DNA from: Fusibacter_A sp965140735 | GTDB taxonomy: Bacteria > Bacillota > Clostridia > Peptostreptococcales > Acidaminobacteraceae | Direction of reading: 5' to 3' | Assembly (NCBI GenBank): GCA_965140735.1 | Contig: OZ223306.1 | Location: forward strand, 2,542,001-2,606,000 | Length of the DNA stretch: 64,000 nucleotides | Shown here: in pieces, positions 1-9,211 of the stretch | Numbering within the stretch: the first letter of the stretch is position 1 | Layout of the letters: the number at the start of each line of letters is the position of its first letter | Position numbers and translations under genes: made by a program | The notes under the pieces: generated by a model | What the model was told of the DNA's origin: nothing | Seen by the model: only the letters and a program-made list of their open reading frames with translations | Databases searched by the model: none

Positions 1-1187
1 ACCTTATGATTTTCAGAATCATAATAAAGTGGGAAATTTTTCACCATCAATATCGTATCAGAATCTTCTGGATAAAATTCTGCACCCGTAATATCAACAG
101 GATTAATGTTGTAAACAGTCGTTGATGCTACATCAATTACTTTATCACGGCCTATCAACGAGTAAGTGATTACTGCTGAACCATACTTATTTCCTCCAGT
201 AAAATATACTTTTTCATTACCAGAAATCTCAACTGAACGACTTGTCACACCGATACTACTTGAGGTGCTTGTGGGAAGGCTACTAGAATAAGGGTTACTC
301 ACGCCGACAACATCTTGATCTGAAGTCATAACTCTGACTTTGTAGTCATGAAATTCTGGATTTGTTCTTAAATTCATTTTTCTATCGTATTGATCTCTAA
401 TATCCAATTTATCGATTCTGCGGTTCCACTGACTTCCTTGAGTGTAAGCATACGGATGATCTAATGCCTCAATTGCATTGGGAAATCCTAATGGGCTTAC
501 TTCAAATTGAACAAAATTTTGAGTCGCTTCAGACGAATCGTAATCATCCATTTTAATATAGGAGGTAACAGTTGCATAAGTAGTATAATTCTGATCCCCA
601 CCTTGAAACTTTCCGAACAGTTTTGCAGTGCCATCTGGTTGTTTCACAAAATAGACCTTATTATTACCTAGATTATCATAAGTAAACAGGCCGACTTTTG
701 AATTCAATAATTCATAATCAAAAATCCGAACACCATTTTGATCCAATGCCACAAAAGGAATCTCCACCTTATTATCACTAATCACTTTTGTTAAAGGCGC
801 CATCATTGTAAACTTTGTCAAAACCGAATCATCACTTGCACTTGGAGATGTCATCCCAACATACTCTGTTATATCTTGATTGATGACCTCTGATGCATTG
901 GCAATCACTTCACTTGGACTATCTGAGGTTAAATTAAACCAATTCCCACTTATTTTATAATACATATTATTGTGGTCTATGCCACTTGGAATTGTTTTTA
1001 TAGCTTCCATAACATTCTTTACTGTAAAATCATTGCTCTCAATACCAATAGCATGCGACCCCACGATAAGCGTGTTATCCGGCAATTGTCCCAGCAACCA
1101 GTCTGTTGCTGCAAACCCTGTAGTTGCAGGCATTACTAACAATACCAGTGCCAACATAAGCACAAATGTTTTTTTAATCAATTTCAT
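1..1187 (-). CDS. secreted protein of unknown function (3' end outside window)
   Basis: About 395 codons lie in the window and the frame is still open at base 1, so the C-terminus is missing. The start at 1187 is an ATG preceded by a GGGGGAAG-type ribosome site. Residues 1-26 form a signal peptide (MKLIKKTFVLMLALVLL... ending FAA). The mature part has no motif I can name. It is rich in Ser, Thr, Asn and Tyr and looks like extended beta-structure. It lies 16 bp downstream of the SLH-domain gene in the same direction, so it is probably co-transcribed and exported. A cell-surface or S-layer-associated role is inferred from that context only. Confidence 0.8.
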   Translation of the reverse strand, partial: MKLIKKTFVLMLALVLLVMPATTGFAATDWLLGQLPDNTLIVGSHAIGIESNDFTVKNVMEAIKTIPSGIDHNNMYYKISGNWFNLTSDSPSEVIANASEVINQDITEYVGMTSPSASDDSVLTKFTMMAPLTKVISDNKVEIPFVALDQNGVRIFDYELLNSKVGLFTYDNLGNNKVYFVKQPDGTAKLFGKFQGGDQNYTTYATVTSYIKMDDYDSSEATQNFVQFEVSPLGFPNAIEALDHPYAYTQGSQWNRRIDKLDIRDQYDRKMNLRTNPEFHDYKVRVMTSDQDVVGVSNPYSSSLPTSTSSSIGVTSRSVEISGNEKVYFTGGNKYGSAVITYSLIGRDKVIDVASTTVYNINPVDITGAEFYPEDSDTILMVKNFPLYYDSENHK

Positions 1188-1203
1188 CTTCTACTTCCCC
1201 CTA

Positions 1204-4200
1204 TTAATTTACTGGAATCACTGTACCATCCGCCAATTTAATTTTTAAATTCCCATCATTTAAGGCACAAGGCAGGCGCGTAATGCCATCACCATCAGTG
1301 TCTTTTCCAACAATGATTCCCGTTGAATTTTCAATAACATATCCACCAGTAACCAATTGATTATCTTTCATCAATTTGATATCTTTCGTAATATTTAAGC
1401 CCGTATTTACATTAAAAGTATCTGTGAGCTCTACAGAATAGGCTGTTTTAGATTGTACTGTAACCGATATATGCGCTGATATTGAATTGTTATCCACAGA
1501 AGTTACTGAAATAATCGCTGTACCAATACCAACAGGGGTAATCACACCCTCATTAACAGTGACTACATTTGGATCACTGGTTTCCCAAAGAATTGCCTTG
1601 TTCATTGCATTCGCTGGTAAAACAGAAGCGGTTATAGTGATTGTTTTACTACCTTCGGTCATTGTCAATACTTCAGATGATAATTTAATTGAGCTCACAC
1701 GTACAGCCTCTACGGTATACTCTGCCATAGAAACGGCACTTTCTACTTGTCCATTTTTTGTTGCAATTGCTTTAATCGTCTGATCCGAGCTAATCGTTAT
1801 CGGAGTGGTGTATACCTTTGTGCTTCCGTTAACTACATTTTTAGGCGTACTACCATCTGTCGTATAATAAATTTGATCTGCACCCATTGCACTGATCGTC
1901 ACGACTGTACCGGCTATGACTTTACCAGCTCTAGGACTGAATTTTGGTTTTAACTGTCTTACTGTAGGTGCAACCGTACTCGCTGAATTACTCGTCATGT
2001 TGCCTCCGACAAAAATAGGCGCATTTGTGGTTAAATCCACTGGTGTATTTGAAAAATTGTCAATTGCTGAACCAGATGCCGCTGGATCAACTGCAATTGC
2101 AGGTGGTTGTGCATCAGAAGCTATTTCTAAAATTGAAGGTTTACTAATTCTCATTGGAATCTTGCGTAAATCGCCTTCTAAAACGAGTGCTCTTGTATTA
2201 TTCGATGGATTTACTGTAATACCAGTTCCCAAGTTTCCATTTTCAAAATTAAAAGCACCGCCATTAGCTGTAATTTCTATTCCATTGGCATTACCAGCTT
2301 GATTCCAGGTGTGATTGCTTATAGCCTGAATTATAATTTTACCCGATATATTCAAGTGGTTATTCACCGTTGCAGCTGGCGCAGATACAGTTAAATTACC
2401 AATGATACTGTCTTCTGTTCCCGATGTATTAAATGTAATTTCACTTACATTGTCTGCTGTTAAAGACATGTTGCCCGTCAATGAAAATTCACCAAAATTA
2501 ACTGTAAAATCAGTAGCCCCAGTACGAACTGAAACAACATCCCCCACCAAATTATCTGTGAGTGTAATCGCTTTAACGCCTGTTGCATTAATGGCCTCTA
2601 CAAATTTACTAACTTCACTGACACCAACTGTATCTTGAACAGTCACATTACACGATGCTGTTTTCGTCTGATCCGCCTTTGAAGTCGCTGTAATTGTGAC
2701 TACACCAGCTTTTAAAGGTGTCACAACACCACCTTCTACAGTTGCAATAGAAGTATCATTACTTGACCATATTATACTCTTATCTGTTGCATTTTCAGGT
2801 GTTACAGATACTTGAATCGACTCTGTTGTTCCTCCAGCTAATAGTGTTAAACTTGTTTGAGTAAACACGATGTTATCTAAAGGGATATTGGATGGCGTAT
2901 TATCCTTATCATTGCCACCACTATTGCTACTGCCACCACCTGCGCTTGATCCAGTGCTGGATGGTACCGTTAAATTTTTAGAACTTGGTTCTGTTTCAAA
3001 GGTTACATTCAGTGCATTCAATTCTGCAATTTTAACAAGTCCTTTTCCTTTTACAGCAAGTGCTACATCCGCTTTAAGCTTTTCAACAATTGTGTTTTTG
3101 TCCAATCTCACAATATTATCCGTTGCACTTTTATTAATTGTTAAATTCTTAATCGTCGTACTACCACCTGTAGAGAGTTCAAAGTTCTTTGCATTTAAAG
3201 CAACGCTATCAAAAGTACCTTCTAAAGCAACTTTTTTTTGAGCTGCTGTTTCAGCAATTACAAGTTGAATGTTTTTTGCATTGTTACTAACAATTCTTAC
3301 TTGATCACTGTTGAATTTTTCTACAATGATTTGTTTATATTGTCCTTGATTGAGATGGATACTATTAGCCCCTCCACCTCTTACATAAGTATTTCCCATT
3401 ACTATTACATTATTTAAAATGACATCCCCATTGCCTACTTTTTCTGAGATGACTAAATCACCACTTATAGTACAATTTTGAAGTGTTATCCCGTCGTTAT
3501 CAATAACAACATCCGAAGAGTACGCTACAGCACCTGATTCAGGTCCATATACCCCAGCTATTGCAAATACAGTTGCCTCTGATTTAATATCTTTTGAAGC
3601 AACGTAGTTCATAGCGTTATCAAGTGCAACGATAGCTTCAGCTCTGCTTATTTTCTCATTGGGTTTAAACGTGTTATCAGGATAACCGTTCATAATATGT
3701 GCTGTTATAACAGCATTAACATAACCTTTACTCCAATCAGAAATCATTTTATCATCGTTAAAAGGAGCCTTACTAATATCTTTCTGTGTCAACATTTTAA
3801 CTCTTGAAATAATGACTGCTGCTTCTTGTCTCGTTATAGCTTGATTGGGTCTCATTGTACCATCAGGATATCCCCCAATATAGCCAGCAGCAAGTGCCTT
3901 TTGAACTGTTTTATAATACCAGTCATTGCTTTTAACATCTGAGAAATTAATTTGAATTTCTGACGTCTTTTCAAATGCATTGTTGACTAAGGTCATAAAT
4001 TCAGCTCTTGTGATATTTGCATTAGGTCTAAATGTATCATCTGAATATCCTCCAGCTAAACCTTTATCAAACCATTCATTAATAACATTAGATGCCCAGT
4101 GCCCATCTAGGTCTTTCGCCATGGCAAATGAGGTCACGTATGATATTGAAAAACAGATAATCAGTGACATTACCACAGCAAAATTTCTTATAATAGTCTT

Positions 4201-4215
4201 CGATTTTTTTGACAT
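1204..4215 (-). CDS. S-layer homology (SLH) surface protein with Big2 domains
   Basis: 1003-residue exported surface protein. A signal peptide (about 1-33) is followed by three SLH modules (about 34-80, 91-135, 151-198, e.g. GGYPDGTMRPNQAITRQEA), which in this family bind pyruvylated wall polymer. Residues about 230-410 repeat short beta-strand units (SGDLVISEKVGNGDVIL...), as in parallel beta-helix proteins. A Gly/Ser linker follows (about 418-440), then a Big2 Ig-like domain (about 445-527), a second repeat-rich stretch, a chitobiase-C-terminal-like module (YYTTDGSTP, about 760-835), another Big2 (about 838-921) and an acidic DTDGDG loop near 971. The start at 4215 has AAGGAG at good spacing. 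The role is probably adhesion or envelope architecture; the ligand is unknown. Confidence 0.92.
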   Translation of the reverse strand: MSKKSKTIIRNFAVVMSLIICFSISYVTSFAMAKDLDGHWASNVINEWFDKGLAGGYSDDTFRPNANITRAEFMTLVNNAFEKTSEIQINFSDVKSNDWYYKTVQKALAAGYIGGYPDGTMRPNQAITRQEAAVIISRVKMLTQKDISKAPFNDDKMISDWSKGYVNAVITAHIMNGYPDNTFKPNEKISRAEAIVALDNAMNYVASKDIKSEATVFAIAGVYGPESGAVAYSSDVVIDNDGITLQNCTISGDLVISEKVGNGDVILNNVIVMGNTYVRGGGANSIHLNQGQYKQIIVEKFNSDQVRIVSNNAKNIQLVIAETAAQKKVALEGTFDSVALNAKNFELSTGGSTTIKNLTINKSATDNIVRLDKNTIVEKLKADVALAVKGKGLVKIAELNALNVTFETEPSSKNLTVPSSTGSSAGGGSSNSGGNDKDNTPSNIPLDNIVFTQTSLTLLAGGTTESIQVSVTPENATDKSIIWSSNDTSIATVEGGVVTPLKAGVVTITATSKADQTKTASCNVTVQDTVGVSEVSKFVEAINATGVKAITLTDNLVGDVVSVRTGATDFTVNFGEFSLTGNMSLTADNVSEITFNTSGTEDSIIGNLTVSAPAATVNNHLNISGKIIIQAISNHTWNQAGNANGIEITANGGAFNFENGNLGTGITVNPSNNTRALVLEGDLRKIPMRISKPSILEIASDAQPPAIAVDPAASGSAIDNFSNTPVDLTTNAPIFVGGNMTSNSASTVAPTVRQLKPKFSPRAGKVIAGTVVTISAMGADQIYYTTDGSTPKNVVNGSTKVYTTPITISSDQTIKAIATKNGQVESAVSMAEYTVEAVRVSSIKLSSEVLTMTEGSKTITITASVLPANAMNKAILWETSDPNVVTVNEGVITPVGIGTAIISVTSVDNNSISAHISVTVQSKTAYSVELTDTFNVNTGLNITKDIKLMKDNQLVTGGYVIENSTGIIVGKDTDGDGITRLPCALNDGNLKIKLADGTVIPVN

Positions 4216-4554
4216 TTAAAACTCCTTTTTATAATTTTAGAAGATATGTTTTTTTATGTACCCCCTTCAATATTTGATATACTATAACAGTAAAATATGT
4301 ATATCTCTTAATATCTTCAAAATATATTATAGCAGATATTATGGGAAAATATACTATAAATATAATTGTTTTCACATATTTTTATATTTACCATGATTGT
4401 ACTTAAATCAGTACACTATTTTACATTTTCCACTGCCTTAATTCTCAAATTTTGTCCAATACAAATCTTGTATTCTAAAATAAAGAAGCCTTCTTAAAAT
4501 CGTCTTGAAAATCCGATTCCTCAAAAGCTTCTATTCTAATTCTAAACCATTCAT
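4216..4554. other. AT-rich upstream region of the SLH gene
   Basis: This 339-bp stretch has no credible gene. It separates the histidine kinase 3' end from the SLH gene start, both on the minus strand, so it should hold the kinase terminator and the SLH promoter. Several TATAAT-like hexamers occur on the minus strand (for example near 4324-4329), but none is paired with a convincing -35 box. No strong terminator hairpin was found. Confidence 0.5.
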
Positions 4555-6045
4555 TTATATGTTCACTCTTTTAAACTCAATCTCAAAAACAGCACCCTCT
4601 ACACCATTATAGGCTTTAATTTCGCCCCCGTTCAAAAGCACTGCACTTTTTACGATAGCAAGACCTAATCCATGATTGCCTTCACTGCCTTTAAAAAACC
4701 TGTCAAAGAGGAATTCTATTTCACTTGCTTTAAACCCTTTGCCATCATCCGATATAAAGATTTTGGTGAATTCTGAAGTGGATTCAATTCTTATTTCAAC
4801 TTGATTTTTAGCATGTCTAATGGCATTACTCAATAGATTGGAAATTGTCTTTTCCAGTAATGATTCATCCAGAAACAAAATCACTGAGTCCTCACAACTT
4901 AAATGAATATGCTTGTTCTCTTTAATCGCAATGCCTTCTGCACGTTCAACAATTTCTAGTAGGCATAATTTTAAATCTATTTTTGACTTTTGTATATTAA
5001 CAGATGTACTCTCTAATCTCGAAAGTGTTATGAGTTCATCCACAAGGCCCTTTAACCTGATACTCTCATCTGCAATGATCTGAGCTGGATGTGTCACTTC
5101 TTTAAACACACCTCCTACTAACCCTTCAGCATATCCCTGTATTGACATTAATGGTGTCCTGAGCTCATGCGAAACATTTTGTAGAAAATTGCGCTGTGTT
5201 TGATCTTGTGCCTCTAATTTTTGACTCATCTGATTGAGGCTGTGCACGAGTTGATAAATCTCATAGGTATCTTGATTTACAGAAAGCTTATCATATTTGC
5301 CACTGGATATCGCATCTGCATAAGTGGATGCTTCAATAATAGGTTTTGAAATACTTCCTGCAATTTTTTTAAAGAGGATACTGCTGATTAATAGCGTTAC
5401 ACCAATAATACTCAATAAAATGATATTAATCCGTCTTAACAATTGATTTGCAGAGTTTAATGAAGAAACGTATACAGCATGAAAAGTCCTACTTGCAGAC
5501 CTAATAGCAGGCAAATTTCTAGTGGATGGCTTAGAAGTAGTATCAGAAACAGCTTCAGGTGCTGGTTGGTTAATCACAAACTCAGCGCCTGCGATTAAAT
5601 AGGTGCTCTGATCGACCTTAACACGTTGAATACCATCAATTTCCTCTATGAAAAAGGCCTTTTTAGCAGCCAAAACAACAGGATCTGTTTCGTCTTTCTC
5701 AAATGGAAAAATCAACTCACCTGTTTTAGAAAATATAAAGATATCCGTGTTGTTCGCTAGTTTTGAAACCTTAAATATTTCATTGACAAAATCGATTTGA
5801 TCACTAAAACGCTTACGATCTGTTTCATCAGAAAAATCTAAGGGCCTCTTTATCAGCTGCTGCTTAAGCATTAAATTCGTGCTCACAAGTGTATTGCGAA
5901 TCTCATCACGCGCATTTTTCTCAATGTAAAGTTTCATAGCAATATTAAAGATGATTAAGATCACCAATGGTAGAGCAATCATAAAGCCAATGTAAGGCAT
6001 TAGAATTTTACGTTCAATGGTCAAATTATTTTTCATTTTACTCAT
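4555..6045 (-). CDS. membrane sensor histidine kinase
   Basis: 496 residues. TM1 is at about 16-38 and TM2 at about 207-226, enclosing a roughly 165-residue extracytoplasmic sensor with a Pro/Ser/Thr-rich stretch near 160-180. A HAMP domain (about 227-280) precedes the HisKA helix with SHELRTPL (phospho-acceptor His293). The HATPase domain shows the N box (NLLSNAIRHA, about 403), DDGKGF (about 433) and GNHGLGLAIVK (about 456), so it looks catalytically complete. It starts 12 bp after the response regulator gene and is the second gene of that operon. The signal sensed is not evident; neighbouring envelope genes suggest an envelope-related stimulus, which is inference. Confidence 0.95.
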   Translation of the reverse strand: MSKMKNNLTIERKILMPYIGFMIALPLVILIIFNIAMKLYIEKNARDEIRNTLVSTNLMLKQQLIKRPLDFSDETDRKRFSDQIDFVNEIFKVSKLANNTDIFIFSKTGELIFPFEKDETDPVVLAAKKAFFIEEIDGIQRVKVDQSTYLIAGAEFVINQPAPEAVSDTTSKPSTRNLPAIRSASRTFHAVYVSSLNSANQLLRRINIILLSIIGVTLLISSILFKKIAGSISKPIIEASTYADAISSGKYDKLSVNQDTYEIYQLVHSLNQMSQKLEAQDQTQRNFLQNVSHELRTPLMSIQGYAEGLVGGVFKEVTHPAQIIADESIRLKGLVDELITLSRLESTSVNIQKSKIDLKLCLLEIVERAEGIAIKENKHIHLSCEDSVILFLDESLLEKTISNLLSNAIRHAKNQVEIRIESTSEFTKIFISDDGKGFKASEIEFLFDRFFKGSEGNHGLGLAIVKSAVLLNGGEIKAYNGVEGAVFEIEFKRVNI

Positions 6046-6057
6046 AAAAACCTACTC

Positions 6058-6753
6058 TCATTTGGGCTGATCTTCTAAATCAAGTTTAAATCCATATCCC
6101 CATACAGCGCTAATTTTCACATTGGAACATTGTAGTTTCTTTCTCAACCTCTTGACCACATCATCAGTCGCACGTGTATCCACTTCAAAATCAAATTTCC
6201 ACACATTTTTAAGAAGTTCATCTCTGGAAATGGCCCGTTCCTGATTTTCAAACAGATAGACCATAAGTGCAAACTCTGTGGGCGTCAAATCTAAAGGTTT
6301 CGCTTTACACTTTGCCGTCCTCTTGTCAACTGAAATCGTCAAATCACCATAGCTTAGAAACTGATTCATTTCATAGAGTCCTTGATCAAACTGCATGCGC
6401 CTAAAAATGGCTTTGACGCGTGCAACGAGTTCAATTGGTGAAAAAGGCTTTACAAGGTAATCATCACTTCCAATAGTAATCCCAGTAATCCGATCGAGTT
6501 CGCTATCTCTTGCAGATACAATTATGATAGGGACATTGTATTGTGCTCTTATCTTTGAACATAATGAGAGACCATCCATTTTGGGCATCATGATATCGAT
6601 AATAAGCATATCTGCGGGCTCATTCATAAAGGCATCATAAAGTGCTTTCCCATCCTCAAAAGTTTTCACCTCAAAGCCCTCATTCTCTAAAAAACTTCTA
6701 ATCAATTCTCTTATATTCTTTTCATCATCGGCAACATAAATTCTTTTTTGCAT
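6058..6753 (-). CDS. OmpR/PhoB-family response regulator
   Basis: 231 residues. The receiver domain has the acidic pair DD (9-10), phospho-acceptor Asp53 in IIDIMMPKMDG, and the conserved Lys in VKPFSP. The C-terminal winged helix (about 130-228) is of the OmpR type. It is the partner of the kinase encoded 12 bp downstream and should bind DNA as a dimer when phosphorylated. It is transcribed divergently from the small secreted protein at 6937, whose promoter region is a plausible first target. A candidate promoter lies at 6776-6804. Confidence 0.95.
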   Translation of the reverse strand: MQKRIYVADDEKNIRELIRSFLENEGFEVKTFEDGKALYDAFMNEPADMLIIDIMMPKMDGLSLCSKIRAQYNVPIIIVSARDSELDRITGITIGSDDYLVKPFSPIELVARVKAIFRRMQFDQGLYEMNQFLSYGDLTISVDKRTAKCKAKPLDLTPTEFALMVYLFENQERAISRDELLKNVWKFDFEVDTRATDDVVKRLRKKLQCSNVKISAVWGYGFKLDLEDQPK

Positions 6754-6775
6754 GAAATCACTCCGTTCTTTAAAT

Positions 6776-6804
6776 TTATCATATCACAACTCCACTTTAG
6801 TAAA
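6776..6804 (-). promoter_or_regulatory. candidate promoter of the two-component operon
   Basis: On the minus strand TTTACT (6804-6799) is followed after 17 bp by TGATAA (6781-6776), about 23 bp before the response regulator start codon. It is a moderate sigma-A match in the divergent intergenic region. Confidence 0.45.
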
Positions 6805-6936
6805 AATATTGAAATTGACTTTACCTCTATTTTGCCACAGTTTCACCTTTGATATGACGAGACCCACTCTGTTAAACTAACACTACAAAGCAGCTCAGAC
6901 AAGTTGCTTATCCAACGAGACGAAAGGAGAAATAAA

Positions 6937-7608
6937 ATGAAAAAAAGATTTATAAAAAAAATAGCTGTATTGGGATTAGCAGGTGCTCTGATTATACCGA
7001 CGTTAGTATTTGCCGATGATACAACTAACACCACGACAAATCCAACTACTAAACCCGCGTTAGAGCGTCCACTAAAAGAAAATCCAACGGATAGACCTGA
7101 AAAAAATATTGACAGAATGCCAAGGGGTGGAGAAAGAGCTTCTGGATTTGAAGATCGCTCACTTGAACTGGTCACATTATACGCACCAGAACTTCTGGGT
7201 AAATTTGAAACGGCAATGGACTCTCAAAAGTCGATTCGTGACTCTATCAATACACTTCAACAATCCAAAATGGACACAAGACAAACAGAGTATAAAACGC
7301 TTTTAAATACACTTAAAGAAGGCCTTGAAGCTGGCACTCTTACAAGAACTGAAGCTAAGACTCAGCTCGAAGCATTTAAGACAAGTAATCAAACTGAAAA
7401 AGATGCTCTAAGAACTGAACTTGAGGCTCTTAAAGACACCTACAAGATTGATCAAGAAGCTCATAAAACTTTAATGATCGCTTTAAAAACAGCTGTCGAT
7501 AATAATGACGAAGCCGCTATTAAAGCCTCATTGAACACCTTACTTGACGGGTTAAATCAACACATCCAGTACGATCAAGCAGTCTACGAATTGTTTTCTT
7601 CAAAATAA
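6937..7608 (+). CDS. small secreted alpha-helical protein
   Basis: 223 residues from the ATG at 6937, which has GAAAGGAG just upstream; a longer in-frame start at 6904 has no ribosome site. Signal peptide residues 1-27 end in VFA-DD. A Thr/Pro/Asn-rich linker (about 28-70) precedes a long amphipathic helical region with many Lys, Glu, Leu and Thr residues that reads as a coiled coil (about 80-223). No catalytic motif is visible. It is divergent from the two-component operon and may belong to its regulon (inference). It resembles the general class of clostridial exported helical proteins without a named family. Confidence 0.75.
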   Translation: MKKRFIKKIAVLGLAGALIIPTLVFADDTTNTTTNPTTKPALERPLKENPTDRPEKNIDRMPRGGERASGFEDRSLELVTLYAPELLGKFETAMDSQKSIRDSINTLQQSKMDTRQTEYKTLLNTLKEGLEAGTLTRTEAKTQLEAFKTSNQTEKDALRTELEALKDTYKIDQEAHKTLMIALKTAVDNNDEAAIKASLNTLLDGLNQHIQYDQAVYELFSSK

Positions 7609-7685
7609 TCACTTGATTATAGTAGATTTAATGAGTAGGTTTAATCGGTAGATTTACTTTTCTTAATTTAAATTGTGTTAAAAAA

Positions 7686-7725
7686 GACCACAAAAATCTT
7701 TTATTTTAAAGACTTTTGTGGTCTA
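7686..7725. terminator. bidirectional intrinsic terminator
   Basis: The inverted repeat AGACCACAAAAATCT (7686-7700) and AGACTTTTGTGGTCT (7711-7725) has one mismatch. It is flanked by an A-run on the left and a T-rich stretch on the right, and sits between convergent genes ending at 7608 and 7751, so it can serve both. Confidence 0.85.
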
Positions 7726-7750
7726 CTTTTATTTCTAATTTAGATTTTAT

Positions 7751-9199
7751 CTAATTCCCGATATTTATAATTGCTTTATTGGCTTCAAGAATTTTCAAAT
7801 CCATATTTATGATTTTTTCAAAATCTTCTATAGAGAGGTAACTGTTATCTTGAAAAATCTTCATCCCTATGCCTTCATCTATAAAGCCATTTTCTTGTCC
7901 ATTTTTATAAAGAACTCTTCTCTGAACCGCATCCCATGAAATTTCATAACCAAAGTGCGTCATAGTTGCTTTAAATGGCAAGTAACAAGTACCCTCTTCC
8001 CAAATTATAGGTTTTTCTAACGTCACCTTCTCATGATTTTCCCAAAAAGTCCAATCTGTTGTTGTCTGAGTGAGGTCAATGAGTGCTTTGAGAGCCTCTT
8101 CAGAATATCCAAAACTCACATCATTGTAATCAATCGAAATTTCTTTGATTTCATTATTCCACATATCAGAAATCACTAAAGTATCTTTTTTAATTACCAG
8201 ACCTGTCGGCGTATTATACCTGGCTTCTTTTATATCGCCTACGACGTTACCACTAAAAGGCGCCCCTGAATAGGTTTCAACACTGCCATCAGACCTTACG
8301 ACTCTAATCACATGATTCCATGAATCTGCCACAAATAAGTTCCCATGATCGTCCATAGCAAAACCCTTTGGGAAATTAAACTGAGCTTCATTTGCTTTTC
8401 CATTGACAAGTCCTGCTTTCACATAGCCGGTTTCGGGATTCAAATCATTAACTTGTCCTGCGACCAACGAAATGACGCCTTTTTCAACACGTTTTATAGC
8501 TTGATTCCCACTATCCAATATATAGAGTATGCCATTATCATCAAATAGCAAATCACTAGGTTCGTTAAGTTCGCCAGATTTCAATGTTTTCTGATCTGGT
8601 GTAAATGAAAGTGTTCCAACTGAACCATCTTTACTGATGACTCTTATACGGCTGTTTAAAGTGTCCGCTACGTAGAGTTTGCCCTCTGAATCCATGGTCA
8701 AAGCTGAAGGCAAGTTAAATTGTGCAACGTTGGCTGCACCATCTACAAAGCCTGCCTTACCGTTCCCAGAAATAGTGGTTACAGCACCCGCTTCAATCTT
8801 TCTGATGACATTATTCCCTGTATCCGCCACATAGATAATACCTGCTGTGGTGATAAAAATATCTCTGGGTTTATTAAATCTTGCCTCAAGTGCACTCCCG
8901 TCTAAAAAGCCACCTCTTGGGAAACCCATATTGTCCTTCCCGTCAAAGCCACCTGCCACAAGTTCAAGACCATTTGCAGTCAATACTTTAATCATATTAT
9001 TATAAGTGTCTGCCACGTATACATTGCTTAGATAATCCGTTGCTAAACCATAAGGCTGATTTAAGCCACGTACTAAATCACTTTTTACTTCTGAATCAAC
9101 AGAGGTAATTGGCTTTACTTCTGTGGCAAACGCAAGGGAAAACTGTGTTGCAATTATCATAATTATCATAAAAAGTGCTACTTTTCTTATCATCTTCAT
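7751..9199 (-). CDS. secreted NHL-repeat (beta-propeller) protein with C-terminal CuAO-N-like domain
   Basis: 482 residues with an N-terminal signal peptide (about 1-26, ending FATEV). About six NHL repeats follow (e.g. PYGLATDYLSNVYVADTYNN, PRDIFITTAGIIYVADTGNN), each with the (Y/F)VADxxNxxI(R/K) core, giving a six-bladed propeller at about 40-355. The last 110 residues (EEGTCYLPFKATMTHFGYEISWD) look like the copper-amine-oxidase N-terminal-like module common in clostridial exported proteins. It starts 12 bp after the FecR-domain gene, with AGGAGGG before the ATG, so the two form an operon. The role is probably extracellular binding or scaffold; no enzyme motif is seen. Confidence 0.9.
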   Translation of the reverse strand: MKMIRKVALFMIIMIIATQFSLAFATEVKPITSVDSEVKSDLVRGLNQPYGLATDYLSNVYVADTYNNMIKVLTANGLELVAGGFDGKDNMGFPRGGFLDGSALEARFNKPRDIFITTAGIIYVADTGNNVIRKIEAGAVTTISGNGKAGFVDGAANVAQFNLPSALTMDSEGKLYVADTLNSRIRVISKDGSVGTLSFTPDQKTLKSGELNEPSDLLFDDNGILYILDSGNQAIKRVEKGVISLVAGQVNDLNPETGYVKAGLVNGKANEAQFNFPKGFAMDDHGNLFVADSWNHVIRVVRSDGSVETYSGAPFSGNVVGDIKEARYNTPTGLVIKKDTLVISDMWNNEIKEISIDYNDVSFGYSEEALKALIDLTQTTTDWTFWENHEKVTLEKPIIWEEGTCYLPFKATMTHFGYEISWDAVQRRVLYKNGQENGFIDEGIGMKIFQDNSYLSIEDFEKIINMDLKILEANKAIINIGN

Positions 9200-9211
9200 T
9201 GTATCCCTCCT

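Noticed and set aside
1204..4215. Long open frames on the plus strand opposite the SLH gene (for example 1916-2302)
   Set aside because: They are antisense shadows of a Thr/Val/Ser-rich coding sequence, without ribosome sites or recognisable motifs.
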